A stretch of DNA of 20,034 nt from an uncultured Oscillospiraceae bacterium (GTDB taxonomy: Bacteria; Bacillota; Clostridia; Oscillospirales; Ruminococcaceae), in assembly GCA_934527255.1 (NCBI GenBank), contig CAKTAM010000025.1, forward strand, positions 1 through 20,034. Direction: 5' to 3'. A model generated the notes under the pieces. It did not search any database. It worked only from the letters and a program-made list of their open reading frames with translations, and had not been told where the DNA came from. Both the position numbers and the translations under genes were made by a program. Below, piece after piece: positions 7,039 to 13,918 of the stretch. Positions within the stretch are counted from its first letter, which is position 1; every line of letters begins with the position of its first letter.

Positions 7039-8037
7039 TCACGTCTGTTCCAACAGACGGCCGCCCGCGCCGTACAGGCGTGAAGGCACCGTCTGTACCG
7101 CCTGCGTCGGCAGGGTACGCTGCTGCAAATACTGCACGGCGCACTGCATGGCCAACCGGCCCTGCGCATAACCGTCCTGTTCGACGGTGGCCGCCAGCAG
7201 GCCGCTTTCAAAAAACGGCGCGTTGGTCTGCGGGTTTTCGTGCCCCACGCAGATGACCCGGCCTCCCAGACCTGCCTTGAGCACCGACCGGCAAACAAAC
7301 GGCAGCTGTCCATCCGTGCAGTAAACGGCATCAAAGGGCGTGCTTTGCCACGCCTGATACAGCAACCGGGCGATCTGCGCGGCCAAGGGCTCCTGCTGCG
7401 GCAGCGGCAGTATGCGCGGCGCCGTGCCCGCCGCGGCAAAAAAGCCCTTTACCCGCTGCCGGTGCGTGGCCGCCTCCGGCAGGGTCAGGCACAAGATACG
7501 GCGGCGTTCCGGATGAGCACATGCGAAATAGTGCCCCAGGCGTTCGGCATCCCCGCACGCATCCGCCCCAAAAAAGATCGCTCCGGGCACATCCAGATAT
7601 TCCGTCAGCAGAAATACCGGCAGCTGACCGGCCAGCTGCCGCAGCCGCTGGACGACCGCCGCCTGCCCGGAGGCCGCCGCGATCAGCAGGCTGGTCTCCT
7701 CCAACGGGATTTGCTGCAGATACCGCCGCAGCACCCCCTGCGTTTCAGACATACGGGCATACACCTCAAACCGGCACTGCCCCGGCGCAGCCGCCGTGCT
7801 GACATCGCGCAGGCCGCGGTACAGATCCATCCAGTAATATTTCGGGTTATCCGGCAGGATGACGCGCAGCGACTGCTGCGCGCCGTCCTCCGGGTAAAGC
7901 TGCTGCTCCTCCGCCAGCTTCAGAATGTGCTGGCGTGTGGTGTCGTTGACGCCGGGGCAGTGCCGTATGGCCTTGCTGACGGTGGAAACGCTGACACTGC
8001 CCAGCTGCGCAAGCTTTTCCAGATCTTTTTTCTTCAT
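7039..8037 (-). CDS. LacI-family transcriptional regulator
   Basis: The 332-residue protein starts MKKKDLEKLAQLGSVSVSTV and continues SKAIRHCPGVNDTTRQHILKLAEE, the helix-turn-helix and hinge region of LacI/GalR regulators. The next 270 residues form the periplasmic-binding-protein-like effector domain, with the typical FFGADACGDAERLGHYFACAHPERRRI block and VICVGHENPQTNAPFFESGLLAATVEQDGYAQGRLAMQ near the C-terminus. It probably binds a sugar and represses a carbohydrate operon. The gene converges on lacZ, so that operon is the obvious candidate target, but position is the only support. The ATG at 8037 has GGGGGG ten bases upstream, a poor ribosome binding site. I see no convincing promoter between it and the tRNA gene. 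Confidence 0.92.
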   Translation of the reverse strand: MKKKDLEKLAQLGSVSVSTVSKAIRHCPGVNDTTRQHILKLAEEQQLYPEDGAQQSLRVILPDNPKYYWMDLYRGLRDVSTAAAPGQCRFEVYARMSETQGVLRRYLQQIPLEETSLLIAAASGQAAVVQRLRQLAGQLPVFLLTEYLDVPGAIFFGADACGDAERLGHYFACAHPERRRILCLTLPEAATHRQRVKGFFAAAGTAPRILPLPQQEPLAAQIARLLYQAWQSTPFDAVYCTDGQLPFVCRSVLKAGLGGRVICVGHENPQTNAPFFESGLLAATVEQDGYAQGRLAMQCAVQYLQQRTLPTQAVQTVPSRLYGAGGRLLEQT

Positions 8038-8263
8038 TGATCTTCTGCCCCCCTTTCCGGCTCTGCCGCCCATGCCGCCCGAATGCCGCTGCCGTCAGGC
8101 ACGGATGCCAAAAACGCGCCCGGCTTCCCCTGCCGCGTAACGCACGGCCCGCCGCCTGCCATATGGCCGCCCGGGCGCATACGCCAGGCTGACAGCAGGC
8201 CGCGGACAGCCCACTGTTCCGTGCCGCTGCCGGGGCGGCTGCGGCCCATTTGCCGTGATACAG

Positions 8264-8306
8264 AAGAAACCACATTTGCCCGGCCGACAAATGTGGTTTC
8301 TTTTTT
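8264..8306. terminator. Terminator hairpin downstream of tRNA-Gly
   Basis: AAGAAACCACATTTG (8264-8278) pairs perfectly over 15 bases with 8288-8302 around a nine-base loop. On the plus strand it is followed by T residues up to 8306. On the minus strand, which matters for the tRNA, it is followed by the weaker TTTCTTCTG. Transcription past it would reach the LacI-family gene. Confidence 0.7.
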
Positions 8307-8380
8307 GGAGCAGGCGATGGGAGTCGAACCCACGTCCTCAGCTTGGAAGGCTGATGTACTAGCCGTTGTACGACGCCTGC
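8306..8380 (-). tRNA. tRNA-Gly (anticodon UCC)
   Basis: The minus strand folds as a complete cloverleaf. The acceptor stem is GCAGGCG/CGCCTGC with discriminator U and an encoded CCA (8308-8306). The anticodon loop TTCCAAG is closed by CAGCC/GGCTG-type pairing, and the T-arm is GTGGGTTCGACTCCCAT. The anticodon UCC reads GGA/GGG glycine codons. A perfect consensus promoter lies 32 bases upstream and a hairpin terminator follows. Confidence 0.96.
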
Positions 8381-8411
8381 AAAACAGGCCAGCTTTTTCT
8401 GGAACAGTGCT

Positions 8412-8440
8412 ATTATACCCGTTTTCCCGGCGGCTGTCAA
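8412..8440 (-). promoter_or_regulatory. Perfect consensus sigma-A promoter for tRNA-Gly
   Basis: On the minus strand TTGACA (8440-8435) and TATAAT (8417-8412) are separated by exactly 17 bases, matching both hexamers fully. Transcription would start near 8405, about 25 bases before the mature tRNA 5' end. Confidence 0.93.
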
Positions 8441-8751
8441 GGCAGAAATTGCCCGTGAACGGACGGCGTAAAAAAATCGCCGTTGATGACGGCAAACAGG
8501 CGTATGCACGAAGCCCCGCCCAAAAAGGCGTTGCCGAAGCGGCAGTAAACGCAGACACCGCCGGGCACGCCCATGCCTTACGGCATGGCAGGGCCTCCGT
8601 ACCAAAAGCGCTTTTTGCGGACATCTGCCCAAAAACGCCTGCAGGGCAGGTGCGGCGAAGGCAGGGCTCCGGCTTTATAGTACACGCGCATTTCAAAACA
8701 TAATACAGCCCGGCGGGCCGTAAACTGAAAGCAGAACAGGGGGGTGACGGC
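8441..8751. other. Intergenic region upstream of the AI-2E-family gene
   Basis: No gene is recognisable here. A perfect small hairpin occurs at 8571-8588 (CCATGCC, loop TTAC, GGCATGG). Two weak -10-like elements, TATAGT (about 8679-8684) and CATAAT (about 8699-8704), are the only candidates for a promoter of the following gene; neither has a good -35. Confidence 0.3.
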
Positions 8752-9879
8752 ATGGAAAAGCACCGGGCGCGCCGGGGTCTTTTTTACGGCGGCATTCTGC
8801 TTTTCTGCGGCTGTGGGCTGTACCGCCCGCAGCTGCTGACGGCGCTGCTGGCTGCCGTGCGGGATATTGCCCTGCCGCCGCTGCTGGGCGGGCTGCTGGC
8901 CATGCTGCTGGCCGCGCCCTGGAAAAAGCTTTCGCAGCTGCTGGGCGGCAGCGCAACCGCCAGAGCCGCCGCGTTGGCGCTGTGTTATCTGGCGGTGCTG
9001 GGCGCGGCCGCCGGGCTGGCGCTGCTGCTGACGCCGACACTGGCCCAGACCGCCCTTTTGCTGGGCGAGCACAGCGCCGACTATGCCGCCAACCTGCACT
9101 GCCTGCTGCAGGCACTAGCAGACCGGCTTTCACTGCCACCGCGCACGCAAGCCCTGCAGCAGAAACTGTTGGGGCAGCTTTTTCTCTGGCTGGCCGGGCG
9201 GCTTCAGCTGCTGCTGGGCCAGCTGCTGGATCTGACGGCCAACCTGCTGAAGACCCTGCTGCAAATGACGCTGGGCTTGTTTTTCAGCATTTATCTGCTG
9301 ACGGATGGGCCTCTGCTGGCCCGGCAGGCTGCCGACGCGCTGTTTTTGTGGCTGCCGCACCGGCGTGCCGGGCAGCTGGTACGGTTTTTTCGGCTTTGCC
9401 GCCGCATGCTGTACGGCTGGCTGGTCGGGCAGCTGCTGGACTGCCTGCTGCTTGGCGCGGCCTGCGGCCTTGGCATGGCCGTACTGCGGCTGCCGTTCCC
9501 GGCGCTGATCGGGCTGCTGACGGGCGTCTGCAATTTGATCCCCATGGTGGGCGGCTTTCTGGGCGGGGCGCTTTCGTTTTTTCTGCTACTGGCCGTCCAA
9601 CCTTTACAGGCCGTATGGTTCGTGGTATACTATCTTATATTGCAGCAGCTGGAGGGACGTTTTCTTTACCCGCGCATCGTGGGCAGCCGCCTGGGGCTTC
9701 CGCCGCTGCTGGTTCTGTTCAGCGTCCTGTGCGGCGGCGAGTTGGGCGGTTTTTGGGGCGTGCTGCTGGCACTGCCTCTGGCCGCCGTTATCTATGCCGC
9801 TGCCCGCAGCGCCGCGCGGCACAAGCGGCAGCTGTCAAAATCGGCTGCCGACACCGAAAACGAGGTACCGCTTTTATGA
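8752..9879 (+). CDS. AI-2E family transporter / PerM-YtvI-type membrane protein
   Basis: The 375-residue product is a polytopic membrane protein with about eight hydrophobic segments and the hallmark C-terminal half of the AI-2E transporter (PF01594) family. PALIGLLTGVCNLIPMVGGFLGG is followed by QQLEGRFLYPRIVGSRLGLPPLLVLFSVLCGGELGG and a final membrane hairpin. Family members include TqsA, PerM and sporulation YtvI; some are ion antiporters or export small molecules, so the substrate is not predictable. The central region (about 120-165) is the amphipathic helical domain, unusually Leu/Gln rich here. AGGGGGGTGA precedes the ATG. Its stop codon overlaps the next start (ATGA), indicating translational coupling. 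Confidence 0.88.
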   Translation: MEKHRARRGLFYGGILLFCGCGLYRPQLLTALLAAVRDIALPPLLGGLLAMLLAAPWKKLSQLLGGSATARAAALALCYLAVLGAAAGLALLLTPTLAQTALLLGEHSADYAANLHCLLQALADRLSLPPRTQALQQKLLGQLFLWLAGRLQLLLGQLLDLTANLLKTLLQMTLGLFFSIYLLTDGPLLARQAADALFLWLPHRRAGQLVRFFRLCRRMLYGWLVGQLLDCLLLGAACGLGMAVLRLPFPALIGLLTGVCNLIPMVGGFLGGALSFFLLLAVQPLQAVWFVVYYLILQQLEGRFLYPRIVGSRLGLPPLLVLFSVLCGGELGGFWGVLLALPLAAVIYAAARSAARHKRQLSKSAADTENEVPLL

Positions 9880-10364
9880 CGACATTTACCAAATATCTTT
9901 CCATCTTTTTTGTCAGCATGGTTCCACTGATCGAGCTTCGCGCCGCCGTGCCCATGGGCATCGGCATGGGGCTGCCCACCCTGCCGGTGTTTGTGCTGTG
10001 CGTACTGGGCAATATGCTTCCGGTGCCGATCATTTACTTTTTTGCCCGCAAGGTGCTGACCTGGGGCACGGATAAGCCGGTCATTGGCCGTTTCTTCCGC
10101 TGGTGTCTGGAAAAAGGCGAAAAGGGCGGTCGCAAACTGCAGGCATCGGCCGGGCGCGGGCTGTACTGGGCGCTGCTGCTTTTTGTCGGCATTCCCCTGC
10201 CCGGCACCGGCGCATGGACGGGCACGCTGGCGGCCTCCATTCTGGATATGGATTTTAAGAAAAGCGTACTGGCCGTTATGGGCGGCGTGGTGCTGGCCGG
10301 CATCATTATGGGGCTGGCCACAGCCGGTGTGCTTGGCGCAGCCGGGGCCCTGTTCGCCGCCTGA
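9876..10364 (+). CDS. COG2426 family small integral membrane protein (small multi-drug export type)
   Basis: The 162-residue protein has about four membrane segments and the family signatures LIELRAAVPMGIGMGLP near residue 18 and FVGIPLPGTGAWTGTLAAS near residue 105. This is the PF06695/COG2426 family annotated as small multi-drug export proteins; experimental support for drug export is thin and the true substrate is unknown. The start at 9876 overlaps the stop of the AI-2E-family gene by four bases, with a GAGGT ribosome binding site inside that gene, so the two membrane proteins are made from one transcript. Confidence 0.88.
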   Translation: MTTFTKYLSIFFVSMVPLIELRAAVPMGIGMGLPTLPVFVLCVLGNMLPVPIIYFFARKVLTWGTDKPVIGRFFRWCLEKGEKGGRKLQASAGRGLYWALLLFVGIPLPGTGAWTGTLAASILDMDFKKSVLAVMGGVVLAGIIMGLATAGVLGAAGALFAA

Positions 10365-10435
10365 TGAGCGGTGCGGCTGCCGCGGCAAGCCCGCCTGTGC
10401 GCTTTTCCCTGTTCGCACACACCTGAAAGCACAGC

Positions 10436-10478
10436 AGCGCCCCCTGCGCAGAAGCAGTTCTGCACAGGGGGCGCTTTG
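10436..10478 (+). terminator. Intrinsic terminator of the two-gene membrane operon
   Basis: AGCGCCCCCTG (10436-10446) pairs with CAGGGGGCGCT (10465-10475). An inner GCAGAA/TTCTGC stem closes on a GCAG loop, and TTTGTCT follows. The T run is short. Between it and 10674 lies only GC-rich sequence containing the 14-base element CGCCAAAGCGGCCC twice (10575-10588 and 10605-10618). Confidence 0.75.
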
Positions 10479-10674
10479 TCTGCCGTTTGTTTTTGCCGGG
10501 GCGTTCCGGTGTGCGACATTGGCCGACAGTCTTTTCTGCTTACCTTGTCGGCCTGGCCGGTAACGCCGGCCTGCCGCCAAAGCGGCCCGAATGTCACCGG
10601 TCAACGCCAAAGCGGCCCTTTCGCGACAAAGCCGCCAGGCGCGAACAGCCTTGCCGTCGGCGGTATGGGCTGCC

Positions 10675-11097
10675 TCAGCTCTGGCGTTCCACCAGCGTAC
10701 TGAGGATGATCTGCGTGTTGGTCTGCCCATATTCCTGCAGCTCGCTGATCAGACGCTCCAGCGTGCCGATATTGGGGCAATGCACCAGCAGCACATAGTT
10801 GCGGGAGCCCGTCACGGACGAGCAGCTTTTGACCAGCGGCTCATCCACAATGCGGCGGGCAAATTCTTCCTTTTTGTCGTGAAACGTCGCCACATCAATA
10901 AAAGCGCTGATGGTGTCCTTGCCCTGCGGGTAGCCCATGCGGACGGTATACCCGTTGATGGTGCCGTCTCTTTCCATTTTTTTGATGCGCTCACTGACGG
11001 CAGGGGCCGTCAGCGCCACCTCGCCTGCGATCTCCTTCACCGGGATTCTGGCATTTTGCACTAAAAGGGATAGTATTTTTTTGTCGATATTGTCCAT
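10675..11097 (-). CDS. Lrp/AsnC family transcriptional regulator
   Basis: The 140-residue protein has the canonical layout. The N-terminal winged helix-turn-helix (MDNIDKKILSLLVQNARIPV, then LTAPAVSERIKKMERDGTINGYTV) is followed by the RAM ligand-binding domain with ISAFIDVATF, VKSCSSVTGSRNYVLLVHC and LERLISELQEYGQTNTQIILSTLVER. Such proteins form octamers that wrap DNA and respond to amino acids. GAGGAG lies ahead of the ATG. The gene stands alone, and its promoter overlaps a striking set of palindromes, so autoregulation is likely, as is common in this family. The target pathway and effector amino acid cannot be told from context. Confidence 0.93.
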   Translation of the reverse strand: MDNIDKKILSLLVQNARIPVKEIAGEVALTAPAVSERIKKMERDGTINGYTVRMGYPQGKDTISAFIDVATFHDKKEEFARRIVDEPLVKSCSSVTGSRNYVLLVHCPNIGTLERLISELQEYGQTNTQIILSTLVERQS

Positions 11098-11175
11098 TGG
11101 GGCTCCTCTTCCTATCTTTCGAAAGCAAAACGCCGTCTTGCCGCCTGCTTTTCGTTCTTTTACTTAACAAAAATG

Positions 11176-11199
11176 AAGTGTACACTTATTATAATAAGT
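11176..11199. promoter_or_regulatory. Overlapping palindromes over the lrp-like promoter, candidate operator
   Basis: AAGTGTACACTT (11176-11187) and ACTTATTATAATAAGT (11184-11199) are both perfect palindromes and share the central ACTT, giving alternating AAGT/ACTT half-sites. The second contains the -10 element of the regulator gene. Multiple phased half-sites suit an oligomeric Lrp-type protein. Confidence 0.55.
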
Positions 11200-11216
11200 T
11201 TTTTCAAAAAAGTAAA
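11188..11216 (-). promoter_or_regulatory. Promoter of the Lrp/AsnC gene
   Basis: On the minus strand TTTACT (11216-11211) and the consensus TATAAT (11193-11188) are spaced by 17 bases. Transcription would start near 11181, giving an 80-nt leader. Confidence 0.65.
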
Positions 11217-11240
11217 CCGTTTTCAACCAAAAAATTGCTC

Positions 11241-11268
11241 TTGACATTTTTTGAAAAAAGCGTAAAAT
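11241..11268 (+). promoter_or_regulatory. Strong plus-strand promoter with no gene downstream
   Basis: TTGACA (11241-11246) and TAAAAT (11263-11268) have a 16-base spacer made of TTTTTT-G-AAAAAA. It diverges from the Lrp/AsnC promoter. No plus-strand coding region follows for about 1.8 kb; the next landmark is the hairpin at 11376-11411. Confidence 0.55.
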
Positions 11269-11375
11269 TAGTATTGTGATAGGGAAAATATTTTAGACGT
11301 TTTCCACAAGTCCCATTTTCTCTTACTTTTGATTACTTCACTTCTCATATTTGTTTATACTTTCCCACCCCTCTA

Positions 11376-11411
11376 CACAACAGGGCCCGTCGAAAGACGG
11401 GCCCTGTTGTG
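11376..11411. other. Isolated perfect 16-bp hairpin with GAAA tetraloop
   Basis: Bases 11376-11391 pair perfectly with 11396-11411 around the stable loop GAAA (core CAGGGCCCGTC/GACGGGCCCTG). Neither strand has a T run beyond it, so it is not a standard terminator. It lies at the end of the region driven by the orphan promoter at 11241. Confidence 0.6.
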
Positions 11412-11586
11412 CATTCTGAAAAACACGCCGCCCCTGTTCTTTTCAAAGGCAGGCCGGGCTGCCTGCGACGGCAGCAGCGCCGCAGCCGCTTTTTTCTGCG
11501 GATAATTCCACAGCCACGCTCCGCACAGAACGGGCCGCGCGAACGCCATGAAACAAAACCATCGCCCGCTCTTACCTGCAAAGCAG

Positions 11587-11639
11587 ACAAAAAACAGCCG
11601 CGCCCGCCGGGGAAATTCTTCCCAGTCGAGTGCGGCTGT
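11587..11639 (-). terminator. Intrinsic terminator of hflX
   Basis: On the minus strand ACAGCCGC (11639-11632) pairs with GCGGCTGT (11601-11594), with a further GGGAA/TTCCC-type pairing inside, and is followed by six T residues (11594-11589). It begins a few bases after the hflX stop codon. Confidence 0.8.
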
Positions 11640-11644
11640 GCTGC

Positions 11645-12883
11645 TTACAGCAGATACGGCGTAAAGCGGTGCAGATCCTCCCTGCGCACGGTGGCCCTGC
11701 AATACAGGCCGTCCGCGCGGTATTCCTCCTCCAGCACCGTGCCATTGGCATGCAGCAGGCCGCTTAAGGTCAGGTCACCATAGGGCAGAAGCACCTCAAT
11801 CAGGCGGACACGATCAGCCAAAACGGTGTCAATGCGGTTCAGCAGTTCTTCGATGCCGTCGCCTGTCGCGGCGGATACCCGAAGATCCTCCGTCTGGAAC
11901 AGCAATGCCTCCGGCGCAGCGTCCCACTTGTTGTACACCGTCAGCTGCGGGATATCGGTACAGCCAAGGCTTTCCAGCACCTCATCGGTCACCTGCAGCT
12001 GTTCGGCCGATTCCTCATCCGAAAGGTCGCAGACCTTGACGATCAGATCGGCATAGCTGGCTTCCTCCAGTGTGCTTTTGAACGCCTCGACCAGATTGTG
12101 CGGCAGGCGGCTGACAAAGCCGACCGTATCCACAAAAATGACCTCCAGCCCGCTGGGCAGCACCGTGCGCCGCGCCGTCGGATCCAGCGTGGCAAACAGC
12201 ATATCCTTTGCCTGCACCTGTGCGCCGCAAATGCGGTTGAGCAGGCTGCTTTTGCCCACGTTGGTGTACCCCACCAGCGCAATGACCGGCGTGCCGTTTT
12301 TCTGGCGGCTGCGGCGGGTCTGCGCACGCTGCTGCTCGATGGCATCCAGCTTTTGCTGCAGCGCCTCGATGCGGCGGCGAATGTGACGGCGATCATATTC
12401 CAGCTTGCTTTCGCCCGCGCCGCGGCGTGCGCCGCCGCCGCCCGCACCGCCGCCGCCCTGACGCGACAGGCTGCCGCCCAGACCGATCAGCCGCGGCAGC
12501 TGGTAATGCAGGCGGGCAAGCTCGGTCTGCAGCTTGCCCTCATTGGTCACCGCCCGGTTGGAGAATATCTCCAGAATCAGCATGGTGCGGTCCATCACCG
12601 GCGTTTCCAGCAGCTTTTCCAGATTGCGCAGCTGCACGCCGGTCAGCTCATCGTCAAAAATGCAGACGTCCGCCTCCAGCGTCCGGCAAAGCTCGCGGGT
12701 CTCCTCCAGCCGTCCCTCGCCCAGATAGGCCGCACCGTCCGGCCTGTCGCGCTTTTGCACCACCTGCGCCACCGGCTGCATCCCGTTGCTTTCGGCCAGC
12801 GCCCAAAGCTCCGCCATACTGCGTTCGCGGTCGATGTCGCCGGTGTCGGCCGCCAGCAGGATCACTTTTTCTTTTTCTTCCAA
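11645..12883 (-). CDS. hflX: Ribosome-associated GTPase HflX
   Basis: The 412-residue protein is an HflX-type GTPase, which binds the 50S subunit and splits stalled ribosomes under stress. The N-terminal domain (about 5-135) precedes the conserved linker, here GGSLSRQGGGGAGGGGARRG then AGESKLEYDRR, and a coiled coil (165-195). The GTPase domain has P-loop GYTNVGKSS (205-213), G3 DTVGF (252-256) and NKWD (318-321). Usual family members have a compact GTRGPGETKLE linker, so the glycine-rich stretch is an expansion. The start is TTG at 12883, with GAGGT eight bases upstream; no ATG occurs before residue 23. The GAGGT can pair with ACCT across a five-base loop (12892-12904), which might dampen translation. 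A promoter lies about 100 bases upstream and a terminator directly follows. Confidence 0.93.
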   Translation of the reverse strand: MEEKEKVILLAADTGDIDRERSMAELWALAESNGMQPVAQVVQKRDRPDGAAYLGEGRLEETRELCRTLEADVCIFDDELTGVQLRNLEKLLETPVMDRTMLILEIFSNRAVTNEGKLQTELARLHYQLPRLIGLGGSLSRQGGGGAGGGGARRGAGESKLEYDRRHIRRRIEALQQKLDAIEQQRAQTRRSRQKNGTPVIALVGYTNVGKSSLLNRICGAQVQAKDMLFATLDPTARRTVLPSGLEVIFVDTVGFVSRLPHNLVEAFKSTLEEASYADLIVKVCDLSDEESAEQLQVTDEVLESLGCTDIPQLTVYNKWDAAPEALLFQTEDLRVSAATGDGIEELLNRIDTVLADRVRLIEVLLPYGDLTLSGLLHANGTVLEEEYRADGLYCRATVRREDLHRFTPYLL

Positions 12884-12988
12884 GCCTATTTACCTCGCAA
12901 AGGTCTTTCTGCCGTCATAAGGCCCCATGCGGCTGCGCCGGGGCAGGCGGCCGTTTTGTACGCACGGGCATTTTCCCTGTCGGTGCTT

Positions 12989-13017
12989 ATCATAATGCAA
13001 AAAGCCGCCGCTGTCTA
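12989..13017 (-). promoter_or_regulatory. Promoter for hflX
   Basis: On the minus strand TAGACA (13017-13012) and TATGAT (12994-12989) are spaced by 17 bases, one mismatch from consensus in each. The predicted leader of about 100 nt contains a GCCCC/GGGGC hairpin. Confidence 0.7.
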
Positions 13018-13099
13018 CTGTTTTTTGTCATTTTGCGGTTTGTACGGCCTGACGCCCCAGCAGGACACAGAAAATTGACAGGAATCTGCCGCAAAAGCC

Positions 13100-13128
13100 T
13101 TGCCTCAAAAATGTACAGGTGTTACAAT
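13100..13128 (+). promoter_or_regulatory. Promoter for the zinc-ribbon protein gene
   Basis: TTGCCT (13100-13105) and TACAAT (13123-13128) are spaced by 17 bases, about 70 bases ahead of the start codon and divergent from the hflX promoter. Confidence 0.6.
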
Positions 13129-13197
13129 AATAAGAAAGCAGGAGCACCGGCAAGCGCCGGAGTGTTACCCGCGCCTGCAAAAGGAGGTTTTCCTGCC

Positions 13198-13857
13198 ATG
13201 TTCTGTACCCAATGCGGCGCGCCGCTGGCCGATGGCAGCCGCTTCTGCGCCCTGTGCGGCAGTGCGGTCACGGCCCCGCCGACGGCTGCGCCCGCTGCAT
13301 CGGCGCCTGTGCAGGCCGCGGCCTGCGGCTATGTACCGGTCGCCTGCATACAGCCCCTTTGCCCTGCGGCAGCCATGCCGCAGGCTGCCCCGTATGCCGC
13401 GCCCGCCGCGGCTGCCGCGGCTGCGCCTGCCGAAAAAGTGGACGCCCCCGTCAACTGGCACATGGCCGACCCCGCCCAAAGCAGCGTTTGCACACAGACG
13501 CCCGCCTACCGACAGAGCGTTGACGGCCCGGCCGCCAAAAGCGCGGCAAGCGCCTCGCTGAAGGATAGCCCTAACCCCGACGCCCCGGTCGAGCGCGTGC
13601 CGCAGCCCACGCTGGAGGACACGCACGCGCCGCTGAGCGTGTGGCAGACGCTGGTGTGTTATCTGGCGCTGTTCTGCCTGCCGGTCGGCAACATCATCTT
13701 TGCCTGCGTCTGGGGCTTTCGTCAGAACGAACACCCCCAGCGCCGCACCCTGGCGCGGGCGGCGCTGCCGCTGATTGCCGTCGGGCTGCTGCTGGCATTC
13801 GGGCTGCTTTTGTGGGCAACGCTTCATCTGCAGGGGTTTGCCCTTCGCCTGCGGTAA
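13198..13857 (+). CDS. Zinc-ribbon domain membrane protein
   Basis: The 219-residue protein opens with a treble-cysteine-pair zinc ribbon: MFCTQCGAPLADGSRFCALC places Cys3, Cys6, Cys17 and Cys20 as ligands. A low-complexity Ala/Pro-rich linker (about 25-140) follows, probably disordered and cytoplasmic, then two hydrophobic segments (about 149-168, LVCYLALFCLPVGNIIFACVWGF, and 184-206, LIAVGLLLAFGLLLWATL). This architecture is common in Clostridia, where an N-terminal zinc ribbon is anchored to a DUF4190-like or similar membrane hairpin; no function is established. AAGGAGG precedes the ATG. It has its own promoter and lies just before the DtxR-type gene, from which it is separated by a weak promoter. 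Confidence 0.85.
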   Translation: MFCTQCGAPLADGSRFCALCGSAVTAPPTAAPAASAPVQAAACGYVPVACIQPLCPAAAMPQAAPYAAPAAAAAAAPAEKVDAPVNWHMADPAQSSVCTQTPAYRQSVDGPAAKSAASASLKDSPNPDAPVERVPQPTLEDTHAPLSVWQTLVCYLALFCLPVGNIIFACVWGFRQNEHPQRRTLARAALPLIAVGLLLAFGLLLWATLHLQGFALRLR

Positions 13858-13868
13858 ACCGTCGCATT

Positions 13869-13896
13869 TTGCTGCCGCTAATTTTTCCGCTATGAC
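13869..13896 (+). promoter_or_regulatory. Weak promoter for the DtxR-type regulator
   Basis: TTGCTG (13869-13874) and TATGAC (13891-13896) are spaced by 16 bases. The predicted start of transcription would fall only a few bases before the AGGAGG ribosome binding site, so the leader would be very short. Confidence 0.35.
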
Positions 13897-13918
13897 CGTT
13901 CAAACAGGAGGATGCTTC

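Noticed and set aside
8982..9875. N-terminal extension of the COG2426-type protein through the AI-2E-family gene
   Set aside because: The extension is the out-of-frame reading of the upstream membrane protein. The family begins at MTTFTKYLSIFFVSM, starting at 9876 with an ATGA overlap.
10575..10618. Pair of 14-base repeats as a regulatory element
   Set aside because: Two copies of CGCCAAAGCGGCCC 30 bases apart in GC-rich intergenic DNA between converging genes could be chance; there is no promoter or palindrome to support a role.
11376..11411. Ordinary intrinsic terminator
   Set aside because: The stem is perfect and stable, but neither strand has a T run next to it, and hflX already has its own terminator at 11587-11639.
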